This document shows positions 8,038-17,101 of a stretch of 64,000 nucleotides of DNA, piece after piece (the first letter of the stretch is position 1; the number at the start of each line of letters is the position of its first letter). The DNA lies in assembly GCA_964437245.1 (NCBI GenBank), contig CAYTGJ010000004.1, positions 1 to 64,000 on the forward strand. The letters run 5' to 3'. The position numbers and the translations under genes were made by a program. The stretch comes from JANYCO01 sp964437245. GTDB taxonomy: Bacteria; Bacteroidota; Bacteroidia; Cytophagales; Cytophagaceae. Under the pieces are notes generated by a model. The model was not told where the DNA came from and did no database searches. It saw only the letters and a list, made by a program, of their open reading frames with translations.

Positions 8038-9318
8038 ATGAAACGAACTCAAACACATCTGCTCTTTGCTCTGACCTCTGCAATACTCATTACTGCTTGC
8101 GGACAGCCACAGCAAACGGCCGAAACAACTGCTACTGAAAAGCCTCTCGAAATTCAGGAGTTAAAAATTATAGAGCCGGGCATCGGCTTCACTCCGGACA
8201 TTAGCGACGATGCCAGGAAAAACCTTGATCGCATAAAAGAGCTTTATGCAAAAATCGATAGCATCATAGGCTCTTATCCTGACTATGCAACGGCCAAACA
8301 ACATCTGACCGAAAGACAAATCGAAATCTGGGAAAACGAAGCGGAGTATACCAAAGAAGATCACCTGGACGTAAGTACCTGGGGCTGTAGCTGGTATTGC
8401 GGCGGAGGTCCGGACAGTATTTTTACCAGTTCAACGCTTGCTCCAAATAAAACACTGACCTATACCGCAGACAATGCTCATGATTTTTCCCTGCGGACTG
8501 CCTGGGTGGAAGGTGTACCGGGTTACGGAATTAACGAAAGCATTACATTCCGATTTGCAAAGCAATCCCCTCCGGTGACAACTATTGAGCTATACAATGG
8601 CTATATGAAATCCGACAAAACATGGCAGGACAACGCAAGAGTAAAGCAATTGAAACTTTATGTAAACGACAAACCTTATGCATTGTTAAACCTGAAAGAC
8701 ATCAAGTCAAAACAAATTTTCGCCGTTGACACGCTCCAGGGAACAGAAGCTGCTCTTTATTTAAAATTTGAGATCACGGATGTTTACAAAGGAGACAAAT
8801 ACGACGATGTTGCCATTGCTGAAATTGAGTTTGACGGAACAGGGGTTCATTGTTTTGCCAAAGGTACTTTAATCGCCACTCCAAACGGGCAAGTGGAGAT
8901 TGAGAGACTGTCCATTGGAGACAAGGTTTTATCTTTCAATGAACAGACCAATAAAGTTGATACTTCAACCGTACAGGAACTGGCCCATCAAAAACACCAC
9001 AATTTATATGAACTCAATTTCTCAGGAAAAACACTGATCGTTACGGACGACCACCCGTTTTACTTCAATGGGCAGTATTTCTCTTTGAAGGAAAATCATA
9101 AATACGGATTACAAACTCAGCCTTTGCAAAAAGAACAACCTGTCTCTTTTTTAATAAACGGTCAGCTTCAAAGCCTGGCATTGTCAGGTATTAAACGTCT
9201 TAACCGTTGTGAAATAACGTATACGATTACAAGACTTGACCGAAATAAATTATTTTTCGCAAACAGTGCCTGTGTAGCTACAGAAGGGGTTTCTAAGGCA
9301 GTAGCACGAAATCACTAA
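8038..9318 (+). CDS. Lipoprotein with NADase-type glycan-binding domain and C-terminal Hint domain
   Basis: A 426-residue protein. Residues 1-21 are a lipoprotein signal (ITAC, lipidated Cys21). About residues 120-270 match the NADase-type glycan-binding (discoidin-like) domain: TAWVEGVPGYGI, IELYNGYMKS, DVYKGDKYDDVAIAEIEF. Directly after it, Cys272 opens a Hint (hedgehog/intein) domain: CFAKGTLIATPNG, IGDKVLSF, then the block B motif TDDHPF (Thr336, His339). The domain ends FFANSACVATEG rather than the usual FFANG..VHN, so the terminal His-Asn pair of splicing inteins is absent and only about 14 residues follow. Hint domains cut their own N-terminal peptide bond; here that would release the lipid-anchored binding module. 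Function is inferred. Confidence 0.85.
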   Translation: MKRTQTHLLFALTSAILITACGQPQQTAETTATEKPLEIQELKIIEPGIGFTPDISDDARKNLDRIKELYAKIDSIIGSYPDYATAKQHLTERQIEIWENEAEYTKEDHLDVSTWGCSWYCGGGPDSIFTSSTLAPNKTLTYTADNAHDFSLRTAWVEGVPGYGINESITFRFAKQSPPVTTIELYNGYMKSDKTWQDNARVKQLKLYVNDKPYALLNLKDIKSKQIFAVDTLQGTEAALYLKFEITDVYKGDKYDDVAIAEIEFDGTGVHCFAKGTLIATPNGQVEIERLSIGDKVLSFNEQTNKVDTSTVQELAHQKHHNLYELNFSGKTLIVTDDHPFYFNGQYFSLKENHKYGLQTQPLQKEQPVSFLINGQLQSLALSGIKRLNRCEITYTITRLDRNKLFFANSACVATEGVSKAVARNH

Positions 9319-9562
9319 AAGGTCCTGACACTTTTTCTTTATCCCTTACTTCCGTCCTTGTATCTTCTGAAACAATGACGGGACAATCAAACTGTACATA
9401 CAGCACAATACGCTCTTCCTTCTCTGACTTCCGGCTTATCCCATAAAATTAATCCGGAACAGACGGTAAACTTTAAAACTTACTTTGACGTATACATAGT
9501 GCATCTATGATAGGGTGGCACCATAAGATATATTGCCCTACTTTTTAAACTATTAATTTTAA

Positions 9563-11317
9563 ATGAACAACAAGATGAAAAACACAAAATTACTAATCAT
9601 AGGGTTATCGTTAATTAGTACAGTGGCCTCTGCCCAGGTGCTCTACGATGACTTTGAAACGAACGGAAACACGGCATTCGGGTCAGGATCAAAGTTTAAC
9701 TATATCTCCTCCAGCGACGGGGCGATCGAGCTGAATACCGCGAATCCCAGTGTAGAAGCAGGCAATACAAGTGCAACTGTAGCCCATTGGCAACGTCCGG
9801 CGGCAGGCCACCAGGCTACTCAATTTGCACTTTTTCAAACCATGACGGATGTTTCCCTATATGCCAGTAATGATCCTGGCACTCCGAAAATCACAATGAA
9901 GACCTACACAGATGCTCCTATCGGAACGGAAGTGTTAATCACGATCGGAAGCAGAACCAATACAAATTACCCTTCGGGAGTATATACAACCTTCATCACG
10001 CAGACAACTGCTCAGAACAGTTGGGAAGAGCTGACTTTCAACTGGAACCCGGGTGGTGTATACGACGGTGCACCTATGAATTTTGGCCCGGTGGCCCCTA
10101 CCGATTGCGGACGTCTTGTCGTCCAGATGGACGGAGCCGGAGCAAATGCCTACAACCTTTATTTTGACGACCTGCACGGACCAGAACTGAATCCGGTTCC
10201 AACAGGCTCAGTAGGGTTATACGACGATTTTGAAAATAATATCATTTATAACACTGATTCCGATGTCTTGTTTGGCTCCGCTTCCAAATTCGGACAAATT
10301 GCCGGCAGCGAAGGGGATATTGATTTCAATTACGGAAACCCAGGTGTAGGGGCTGGCAACGCAAGCTCTACCGTAGCACGCTGGGATCGTCCGGCAACAC
10401 TTTATCCCAATGTAAGTTTCGGTCTTCGTACCCCGATCACAAACGCCTACGCTTATGCGAGCAATATGGCAGGAACTCCTAAAATTTCGATGAAAATCTA
10501 TACCGATGCGCCGGCAGGAACGGAAGTATTGATCAGACTGGACAGTGCTACGACTAGCACTACCTATCCGAACTATGTATATACCACCTTTTCGGCGGTC
10601 ACCACTACACAAAATGCCTGGGAAACCATCACCTTCGACTGGAGTCCGAACGGAACCAACGGACAACCATTTGGCGGTACCGCAGCTACTGATTGCAGAC
10701 GTTTTGTAGTGATCCTGGCCAATGGAATAAGCAATGCCTATACTCTGTACATCGATGATGTAAACGGTCCGGAAACTAATACCTGTGTTCCGGAAACACT
10801 TACTCCTGATTTCAGTTTTGTAGTCAACAACCTGGACGTCTCCTTTACAAACACTGTAACGGGAGGATCACCCAGTGCTTACCTGTGGAATTTTGACGAC
10901 GGATCCAATACAAGCTTTGGAACAACCTCTTCCCATACGTATGCTGCAGCAGGAGAGTACGATGTAACGCTTACAATAGTAGAACCTGCTTGCGGTACTA
11001 CAGCCGATGTAACAAAAACCATAACCGTATCAACTCCTACAACAGTGTTGTCGGGAGCAGCGGCCATTGCTTCCTCCGGACTTTATCCAAACCCTGGTTT
11101 TGACGAGGTAACGTTATCGCTCAGCCTGAAAACAACTTCCGAGGTAAGAATAACCCTGTCCGATATGATGGGCAAACAAGTAATGACTCTGGCAGAAGGC
11201 TCTGTAACAGAGCTCCATAAAACGTTTGCGGTCAGCAATCTTCAAACAGGTCTTTATACAGTCAACTATATTATCAACGGCAGTACTGCGAAAGCAGAAT
11301 TGTTGATGGTGAGATAA
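9563..11317 (+). CDS. T9SS-exported protein with two repeated beta-sandwich modules and a PKD domain
   Basis: A 584-residue secreted protein (a second ATG at 9575 gives the cleaner signal peptide MKNTKLLIIGLSLIS). Two homologous modules of about 185 residues follow, each opening L-Y-D-D-F-E and closing D-D-(L/V)-x-G-P-E; shared blocks include SVEAGNTSATVA/GVGAGNASSTVA and TDAP.GTEVLI. Such repeats are common in Bacteroidota surface proteins beside glycan-degrading enzymes and look like carbohydrate-binding folds. A PKD domain follows (AYLWNFDDGS, HTYAAAGEYDVTL), then a type A T9SS sorting domain (LYPNPGFDEVTLSL, NLQTGLYTVNY). Adhesin or glycan-binding role is inferred. Confidence 0.85.
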   Translation: MNNKMKNTKLLIIGLSLISTVASAQVLYDDFETNGNTAFGSGSKFNYISSSDGAIELNTANPSVEAGNTSATVAHWQRPAAGHQATQFALFQTMTDVSLYASNDPGTPKITMKTYTDAPIGTEVLITIGSRTNTNYPSGVYTTFITQTTAQNSWEELTFNWNPGGVYDGAPMNFGPVAPTDCGRLVVQMDGAGANAYNLYFDDLHGPELNPVPTGSVGLYDDFENNIIYNTDSDVLFGSASKFGQIAGSEGDIDFNYGNPGVGAGNASSTVARWDRPATLYPNVSFGLRTPITNAYAYASNMAGTPKISMKIYTDAPAGTEVLIRLDSATTSTTYPNYVYTTFSAVTTTQNAWETITFDWSPNGTNGQPFGGTAATDCRRFVVILANGISNAYTLYIDDVNGPETNTCVPETLTPDFSFVVNNLDVSFTNTVTGGSPSAYLWNFDDGSNTSFGTTSSHTYAAAGEYDVTLTIVEPACGTTADVTKTITVSTPTTVLSGAAAIASSGLYPNPGFDEVTLSLSLKTTSEVRITLSDMMGKQVMTLAEGSVTELHKTFAVSNLQTGLYTVNYIINGSTAKAELLMVR

Positions 11318-11335
11318 CAACTGTTTCTATATTTT

Positions 11336-11370
11336 AAAAAAGTCACGCATTTATGATGCGTGACTTTTTT
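11336..11370. terminator. Bidirectional intrinsic terminator
   Basis: Perfect 15-bp stem, AAAAAAGTCACGCAT paired with ATGCGTGACTTTTTT, and a 5-base loop. A-run and T-run on the two sides let it stop transcription from both the T9SS gene (plus) and the converging operon at 11424 (minus). Confidence 0.9.
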
Positions 11371-11423
11371 GTTAACTCTCTCCTCCGGTTAATACCCGGT
11401 CTATACAAAGAAAGAATCTTTTC

Positions 11424-12602
11424 TTACAACCCTTTCTCTTTTTTATATTTCATCATCTCCCCGAAAAACTCTTCTTCATTGCACTGCTCGAAATCACGGG
11501 CCATCACCAGGAAATGTTCGGATCGAACAAAAGAAGATGAAAAATCGAAATGCATCAGCCGCTTACATACACGAAGGTATACATCTTTTACCTGCTGTGC
11601 CCACAAGCTGGTAGTTTCTTCATCTTCCCAGGAAATGTTCTCTCCGTAGGCAGTGGTGGTCAGGTAAGCCGACTGGATGTAGAGTGGGTAAAAATCTATT
11701 TCAAGTGTATCGGATTCCTCGTCGTGTTCGGAAAAATACTGCATATCCGGAGCATTGTACAACTCATAGGCCGCATGATCTTCAAAAGCGCCTTCTATTT
11801 CGGAAGCCAGACCAATGGCAAGGGTAGGAGGAAAAGGTCCCTGAAGGGTGTATTCAAATAACAGGCAGTATACGGGAGCATTGATCCTTACCTTTTCAAG
11901 AATCTGATCGGCAATGTTTTCGACCAGAAAATTTTCCAGCTCTTCCAATACTACTTCTATATTTTTTACGGCCGCTCCGGCTTCGTATACAATCCGTACT
12001 CTTCCGTCGGATACCGTTTCCGTGATCTTCACCAGGCTTCCGTCCGGATCATAACTCAGCTCCCCGATACAATGGTGCTCATAATCCGGCCATTCCTGTT
12101 TATAACGGGTGATAAACGAACCTTCACAGGTATAGGTTTTGAGCAAAATAGCGTATTCAGAACATTCTATGAACTGATAAGGCTGGCCGTCCCTGAAATA
12201 CAGGTACTTTAAATTAACCGCCTTGAGTTCTCCTTTGTTTTGGTATACTGAAAAACTTTTGTGGTATGCATCGGTATATTCGTAAAGCGTGGTATAAAAA
12301 ACCTCCTCGCCAAAATACTCTCTCTTTAGAAAAACTTTCCGGTTTTCAAGATTGATCTTGTATTCATACAAATCATCTGTTGCCGGATCAAAATCATCGT
12401 CCGACTCTATGATAAGTTTTGCCTCTTTAGGAAGTACTTCATTGGCCAGCTCTGCATAATACGGCTGTATTTCGTACAAATTGTATTTCGACTGAAGGGT
12501 GATCAGCGTTTCGTCTGTAAGAACAGTTTTTTCTTTCGCTGCAAAAGTATCGGGAAGCAGGTTAAATTCTTCCTGTATTTGTTTGTATAATGTTTCGTGC
12601 AT
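11424..12602 (-). CDS. Large acidic soluble protein, unknown function (operon gene 4)
   Basis: A 392-residue protein without signal peptide or membrane segment, strongly acidic, rich in Tyr and Glu. The middle has tyrosine-rich beta strands (LYEYKINLENRKVFL, GELSYDPDGSLVKI); a later block VYCLLFEYTLQGPFPPT is followed by an acidic region. No family recognised. It is the last gene of a four-gene minus-strand operon (15 bases after the previous gene) ending at the terminator at 11336-11370. Acidic cytosolic proteins with this kind of neighbourhood are often immunity or scaffold proteins, but that is only an inference. Confidence 0.75.
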   Translation of the reverse strand: MHETLYKQIQEEFNLLPDTFAAKEKTVLTDETLITLQSKYNLYEIQPYYAELANEVLPKEAKLIIESDDDFDPATDDLYEYKINLENRKVFLKREYFGEEVFYTTLYEYTDAYHKSFSVYQNKGELKAVNLKYLYFRDGQPYQFIECSEYAILLKTYTCEGSFITRYKQEWPDYEHHCIGELSYDPDGSLVKITETVSDGRVRIVYEAGAAVKNIEVVLEELENFLVENIADQILEKVRINAPVYCLLFEYTLQGPFPPTLAIGLASEIEGAFEDHAAYELYNAPDMQYFSEHDEESDTLEIDFYPLYIQSAYLTTTAYGENISWEDEETTSLWAQQVKDVYLRVCKRLMHFDFSSSFVRSEHFLVMARDFEQCNEEEFFGEMMKYKKEKGL

Positions 12603-12617
12603 GATAGATATTTTCGC

Positions 12618-14543
12618 TTATTCAATGTGATGTACCGGCCTGTTCCGAATTTCTTTTTTTCGGTTTTCCCAGTAGGCAGTCAGCTCTTCGTCTCCCATTT
12701 CCCGCAGTTGTTCCCATTTAAGCTCGGGATGATAATAATAGTTTTGGCTTACTTCGCTGACGAACAGTGTCGTTTCATGTAGAAAACCCTTTAGCCGCTC
12801 AAAGCCGGAATCTTTATACTCTTCCCAAAGGGTTTTATACTCTGCATCTGCGCAAAGCTCATGCAGGATCAGGCTCTTGGTCAATTCAATAATGGCCTGT
12901 GACTCGTTGTGTTCATACAATGAAATTTTCATCAGCAGCCGGTACGGATAACTAAGAAAGCCCTCGGATTGTATTTCCACTTCACCGGCAATGCGTTTCA
13001 GTTCTGCCAGCAAAGGTTTCTCAATATTTCCCGGATAGGTAAAAAAGCAATATTCCAGAAATTCTGCATAATGCAAAAAGGAGGACCGATGACTCCGGAT
13101 AGCTTCATCGTACTGTTTATAAAGCTGTTGAGCCTGTACCATGGCGTTGTCTGCTGACTGAATATCTCCTTCACCGAGGTAAATCCCGGCAATCTCTTTC
13201 CAGAGGTTGACTATATAATATATTTCCTGCCCGGAATCGCTTATAACGGCTGCCATTATACGTTCATATAACGACATTGCTTTTTTCAGAAAATCAATCT
13301 TCTTCTTCCTTGAGCCTATGCGGTGATAGAACTGGGCGCATTCATGCATCTCTATACGGAAAATATCCTGTGGTTGATAGGCCAGCGATCTTTCTGTCCA
13401 GAACAAGGCTTCTTTTTCCGGAAAAGCAATGTCAATTTTTTTCCATACCCAACACTCCCTCAAGTGCTGATATGCCTGGGCGATACGATAGGCAAGCACT
13501 GGTCCTGCTATACTTTCCAGTACAAGAGCTTCTGGCATAAACCTTTCTTGTGCTTCAGCCTGGGCCGCCTTTATCTTTTCGTCTTCTCCCAAGGGCAGAT
13601 AGATCAACTCCAGCACCGATGACCAGGAAGCTTTTTCGGGTGCATAGTCAATCGCTTTTCTCATTTCCGCTCTCGCTTGCTGCCAGTACAGCAAGGCACT
13701 GGCCGTGTCGGCTTCCATCATCCACTGATAAACCAGCGCCAAAAGGCGATGAATGTCCGGTGTTTCCGCCGGATGTGTCTCCCGGTAGTGTTCAAAAGCC
13801 GCTACCGTTTCCTGAAATAAGGAAGAAACCACTCCGGATCTTTCTTCGCAAGCCTTCTCCAGTACTATGTGCAATGCATAGCTCCGATGCTGCCATTTCT
13901 TCTCTCCCAGCAATGTCTCCATCTTATCTACCATCGGCAGCAGGTACGCGATCCCTTCATCCGTGAGTTTCCCGCAGGCATGGTCGTAGTTCATTTCCCA
14001 GAACAGACTTTCATATCCGTTGACCGCCAGATCCTCTTTTTCCAGCGGAGTGGTATAAAGAGTTCTGGTTTGTTCGAAAAGTTCATCCAGACCTTCAATA
14101 TGATAATTCGCCACTTGTTTTTTTATTTCTTCATGAAAAACAGAAATAGGGTACGGTTCATCCAGTATACTATTGGTAACGGTGGTATGCTGACGGAAAC
14201 GCATATAGTTTTTATTTGGAACATCCTGAAAGTATTCGTCGTCGAAAAAATAATACCGGAAATAAACATGATCTTCGTCGGCGACCTTCTCGCTCCGAAA
14301 TGTATCCATGAGCTCCTGCAACTTCTCCATCGTACAATATTCAAACCGGGCATCCGAATCATGCACCCCTTTATGATATTCGACCACCACCAGCGGAAAA
14401 TTCTCCAGGGAAATGCTATGACACACTACATGAGCCCGGATATCTGCAGGCAGTGTGCCGATATATTCTTCTATCTGTTGTTCTGCCCGGCCGATAGCAG
14501 CGATCCAGGCTTTTTCAGGTTGTTTTATTTCCAGTATATACAT
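12618..14543 (-). CDS. Large TPR-like helical protein, unknown function (operon gene 3)
   Basis: A 641-residue cytosolic protein. I chose the ATG at 14543 (MYILEIKQPEKAW); an upstream TTG at 14588 overlaps the previous stop but adds residues that look non-coding. The N-terminal 120 residues are beta/alpha mixed (AHVVCHSISLENFPLVVV). The remainder is helical with TPR-like periodicity, for example LWKEIAGIYLGEGDIQSADNAM-type repeats around residue 470. No catalytic motif seen. Lies between two other proteins of unknown function in the same operon. Confidence 0.75.
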   Translation of the reverse strand: MYILEIKQPEKAWIAAIGRAEQQIEEYIGTLPADIRAHVVCHSISLENFPLVVVEYHKGVHDSDARFEYCTMEKLQELMDTFRSEKVADEDHVYFRYYFFDDEYFQDVPNKNYMRFRQHTTVTNSILDEPYPISVFHEEIKKQVANYHIEGLDELFEQTRTLYTTPLEKEDLAVNGYESLFWEMNYDHACGKLTDEGIAYLLPMVDKMETLLGEKKWQHRSYALHIVLEKACEERSGVVSSLFQETVAAFEHYRETHPAETPDIHRLLALVYQWMMEADTASALLYWQQARAEMRKAIDYAPEKASWSSVLELIYLPLGEDEKIKAAQAEAQERFMPEALVLESIAGPVLAYRIAQAYQHLRECWVWKKIDIAFPEKEALFWTERSLAYQPQDIFRIEMHECAQFYHRIGSRKKKIDFLKKAMSLYERIMAAVISDSGQEIYYIVNLWKEIAGIYLGEGDIQSADNAMVQAQQLYKQYDEAIRSHRSSFLHYAEFLEYCFFTYPGNIEKPLLAELKRIAGEVEIQSEGFLSYPYRLLMKISLYEHNESQAIIELTKSLILHELCADAEYKTLWEEYKDSGFERLKGFLHETTLFVSEVSQNYYYHPELKWEQLREMGDEELTAYWENRKKEIRNRPVHHIE

Positions 14544-14584
14544 GTACTTATAATGTGTTTTATTCGGGTGGCTATATTCTTTTC

Positions 14585-15598
14585 TCAAAAATAGTCGTCC
14601 TCATTGGCATTGAAAGGGTAAAACATGGGAGATGCCCCTGCTGTACGATTCATCACTTCCATGATAAAATTATCTTCTTTGGGTATCGACCTGAATACTT
14701 CCAGTTCTACGATCCGCTCAGCCGCCAGACAAGCGATCTCTGCAATTTTATTTGAAATACAATGACGGATCTTTGCTATATCGTCATCGTCCAGATCTTC
14801 CGGCCGTTCGGCAGAAAACCATTTATAACAATTAAAAGAACCCGGCCATCGATAGGCCTGTTTGTTGTATCCTCCCATAGAGGCTTCTTTGGAAAAATCA
14901 GAGGACCAGGCGATGGTAATGGCTTCCAGTGGCCCGGGGTTCTGCCGAACCAGCCAATCGAGAAATTCTTCAAAGACAGGGAACAACTCCTCCGAACATT
15001 TCTGAACATCCACAGTACTTAAATGCTGCATAAACTTGTGCTCTACCGTACCTGGTTCTGTATAACAATTTGCGGCCTGACGTAATTGTTTTAGTCGGAT
15101 ATTTCCATAATCAATCTCGTGTCGCTCACCGGTGTATACATATACTTCTTCACACTCCCAGCCGGAATGTTCGCTCACTCCGAACACCACTTTCCCCGAA
15201 CGGGGCAGCCTTAGAAATTCCTCTGTCCGGCATACCACCGGCAATACCGTTTCATAACAAAGTGCAAGAAATATAGTCACGAGCGAGGGAGCCTCTTCAT
15301 ACAATTCCTGTAGCCCCCAATCATAAAGATCGGGGCTGGCGGCTTCGCTTACCATACAGGCTTCCTTTTCGTTGTACAAACTGGTATACACATAACCGGA
15401 GGCATCTATTTCCACCACCACTTTAGCAATAGGCTCCAACGCCATCTGTCCGGTATAATCAGGATCCTGCCAGTCGGCAAAATAACCCGGAAGCTCCTGT
15501 TCTAGCTTCAGTACATAATCGTCGAAAGACAATCGGCTGGTATCTGTATCTTTATGTTTTTTTAGCGATTGCTTAAACAACTGTTTTAAGGCAGGCAT
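14585..15598 (-). CDS. Soluble protein of unknown function (operon gene 2)
   Basis: A 337-residue protein starting MPALKQLFKQSLKK, with no signal peptide. It has an alpha/beta pattern: VVVEIDASGYVYTSLY, then a hydrophobic block LVTIFLALCYETVLPVV, then GKVVFGVSEHSGWECEEVYVY. A Cys appears in that last block and another in VQKCSEELF. No known family can be named safely. It starts 23 bases after the DKNYY gene and is translationally close to the next gene (about 40 bases). Confidence 0.72.
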   Translation of the reverse strand: MPALKQLFKQSLKKHKDTDTSRLSFDDYVLKLEQELPGYFADWQDPDYTGQMALEPIAKVVVEIDASGYVYTSLYNEKEACMVSEAASPDLYDWGLQELYEEAPSLVTIFLALCYETVLPVVCRTEEFLRLPRSGKVVFGVSEHSGWECEEVYVYTGERHEIDYGNIRLKQLRQAANCYTEPGTVEHKFMQHLSTVDVQKCSEELFPVFEEFLDWLVRQNPGPLEAITIAWSSDFSKEASMGGYNKQAYRWPGSFNCYKWFSAERPEDLDDDDIAKIRHCISNKIAEIACLAAERIVELEVFRSIPKEDNFIMEVMNRTAGASPMFYPFNANEDDYF

Positions 15599-15621
15599 TG
15601 TAATTAAATTTTAACTGGCTA

Positions 15622-16686
15622 CTAAAATGTGTGTTTTTCTGAATACAAAATACCATTCCGGTAAAAATTTACTCCATCTGCCGCATCGGTATTTTTTTCA
15701 CTGTCAAAATACACTTGGAATGTAGCCGGATTAGCCTCTTCCAGTATCGTGATCCGGTCTGAGGAGTATCTATAGTGATATACCCGGTTTTTATCTTTGG
15801 CGTAATACTCGTCCAAGACCTCAAAAGTATCAGGGTCTGCCTCCGGAAAAGGCAGCAGCGGATACGGCAAAGTATAACGAATAGAATAAATCTGCTTTTT
15901 ATCACGACCAAACCATTGGTTTTCCAGCATTACCGTTTCAAAATTTGACACATCCTGAACGTTATCTGCCGGCAGGGCATGAATGAACACCCGGCAGGCA
16001 TCTCGTCCTACATGGCCACTCATCGGCCTGAACGTGACTACATCAGCATCCGGAAGCATTTTGTTTTCGTAATAAACATGCGTCTTATCGCAGGCATACT
16101 GCCCTCCAAGATAGCGGAACGTAGCCCCGTCGGCTCCTGGTATCCGCATCCACCTGTAGTAAGCGTATTTCCTGTCATGCCAGTAATTCCTGGTGTCATC
16201 ATGCGGAAGAGGTCTGAATGTGGAGGGATCGGCATCCGGAAGTCTCTGAGTGTTGTAGTAAACATGATTTTTGTCTTTGCTGTAAAACTCCCGGTAGTCG
16301 TACCGAATAAATGTACTGACGTCTGCTCCTTTGATAAGCTGACCGTTGAGATATACGTTGTTCTTTCCGGTGAAATACCCTTTGTTGGGAATACCTTTGT
16401 ACAGATTATACAACTGTTGCGGCAGGCGGTAGGCCAACGACACAAACATTCCTGCTGCAAAAACCGCAGCAGCCCACCAGACTGGATTGGTACCATAAAA
16501 AGAAAAGCCTGTCGCATTGAGCAGCAAGAACACCAGCGATGGATATATCAAAAACAACATTGCCATAAAGACAGAATATTTGCTGGAGGCAAAATCTTTT
16601 GAGGCAACCATCATCGGGGACATCAGTACAATACCCGGCCAGGGAAGACAGATAACAGAAGTGACAATGTTTACAATGATGTTCAT
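15622..16686 (-). CDS. DKNYY-repeat membrane protein (operon gene 1)
   Basis: A 354-residue protein. Residues about 1-90 contain three hydrophobic segments. The rest is built of DKNYY-family repeats (PF13644): SKDKNHVYYNTQRLPDAD, WHDRKYAYYRWMRIPGAD, CDKTHVYYENKMLPDAD, GRDKKQIYSI, AKDKNRVYHY, each followed by an ADPxTF block. DKNYY proteins are beta-propeller-like or beta-sheet repeats, frequent near toxin and immunity genes and at the cell surface; no biochemical role is known. It is the first gene of the operon, with a 415-base divergent spacer upstream. Confidence 0.82.
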   Translation of the reverse strand: MNIIVNIVTSVICLPWPGIVLMSPMMVASKDFASSKYSVFMAMLFLIYPSLVFLLLNATGFSFYGTNPVWWAAAVFAAGMFVSLAYRLPQQLYNLYKGIPNKGYFTGKNNVYLNGQLIKGADVSTFIRYDYREFYSKDKNHVYYNTQRLPDADPSTFRPLPHDDTRNYWHDRKYAYYRWMRIPGADGATFRYLGGQYACDKTHVYYENKMLPDADVVTFRPMSGHVGRDACRVFIHALPADNVQDVSNFETVMLENQWFGRDKKQIYSIRYTLPYPLLPFPEADPDTFEVLDEYYAKDKNRVYHYRYSSDRITILEEANPATFQVYFDSEKNTDAADGVNFYRNGILYSEKHTF

Positions 16687-17101
16687 GACGGTTTGTATTA
16701 AAAAGATTACAGTTTCGTTTTAAAAATTCCAGGAGCCGGGTGTCTCCGGATCATTTGTCTCTTTTTGTCTTATCCTCTGACAAAAGACTTGCCATGAATC
16801 AACGTATATATTTTAAAATATAGTGCTGTTCAGCAGCATTTCTGTCTGCAAGATACCAGATTTCAGACAAGCATAAAACCCTTTTTAAAGATCGGTGCGA
16901 CTCATAAACAAAAAGAATCCCAGGAGAAAATATCATTACAAGCCTGTGGCATTTTTATTCAAAACGGTATTTAATCCGGAAGATTGCTGCCGGGAACAAG
17001 GAAATAGATTATCTTTACAAAGCTGAGGAAAAGAAAAAGAAAATACTTCCCGTACAGAAGTTATTGACCCAAAGCTATTCACTTAATTTCACCGTTCAAA
17101 A
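16687..17101. other. Divergent intergenic region, 415 bases
   Basis: AT-rich spacer between the DKNYY operon and the plus-strand TPR gene. No reading frame is convincing. A promoter for the plus strand is proposed at 16984-17017. Confidence 0.6.
16984..17017 (+). promoter_or_regulatory. Candidate Bacteroidota promoter for the membrane/TPR gene
   Basis: TTG at 16984-16986 and TATCTTTA at 17010-17017, spaced by 23 bases. The -7 consensus TAnnTTTG is matched except the last base. It lies 84 bases before the ATG at 17102. Confidence 0.35.
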
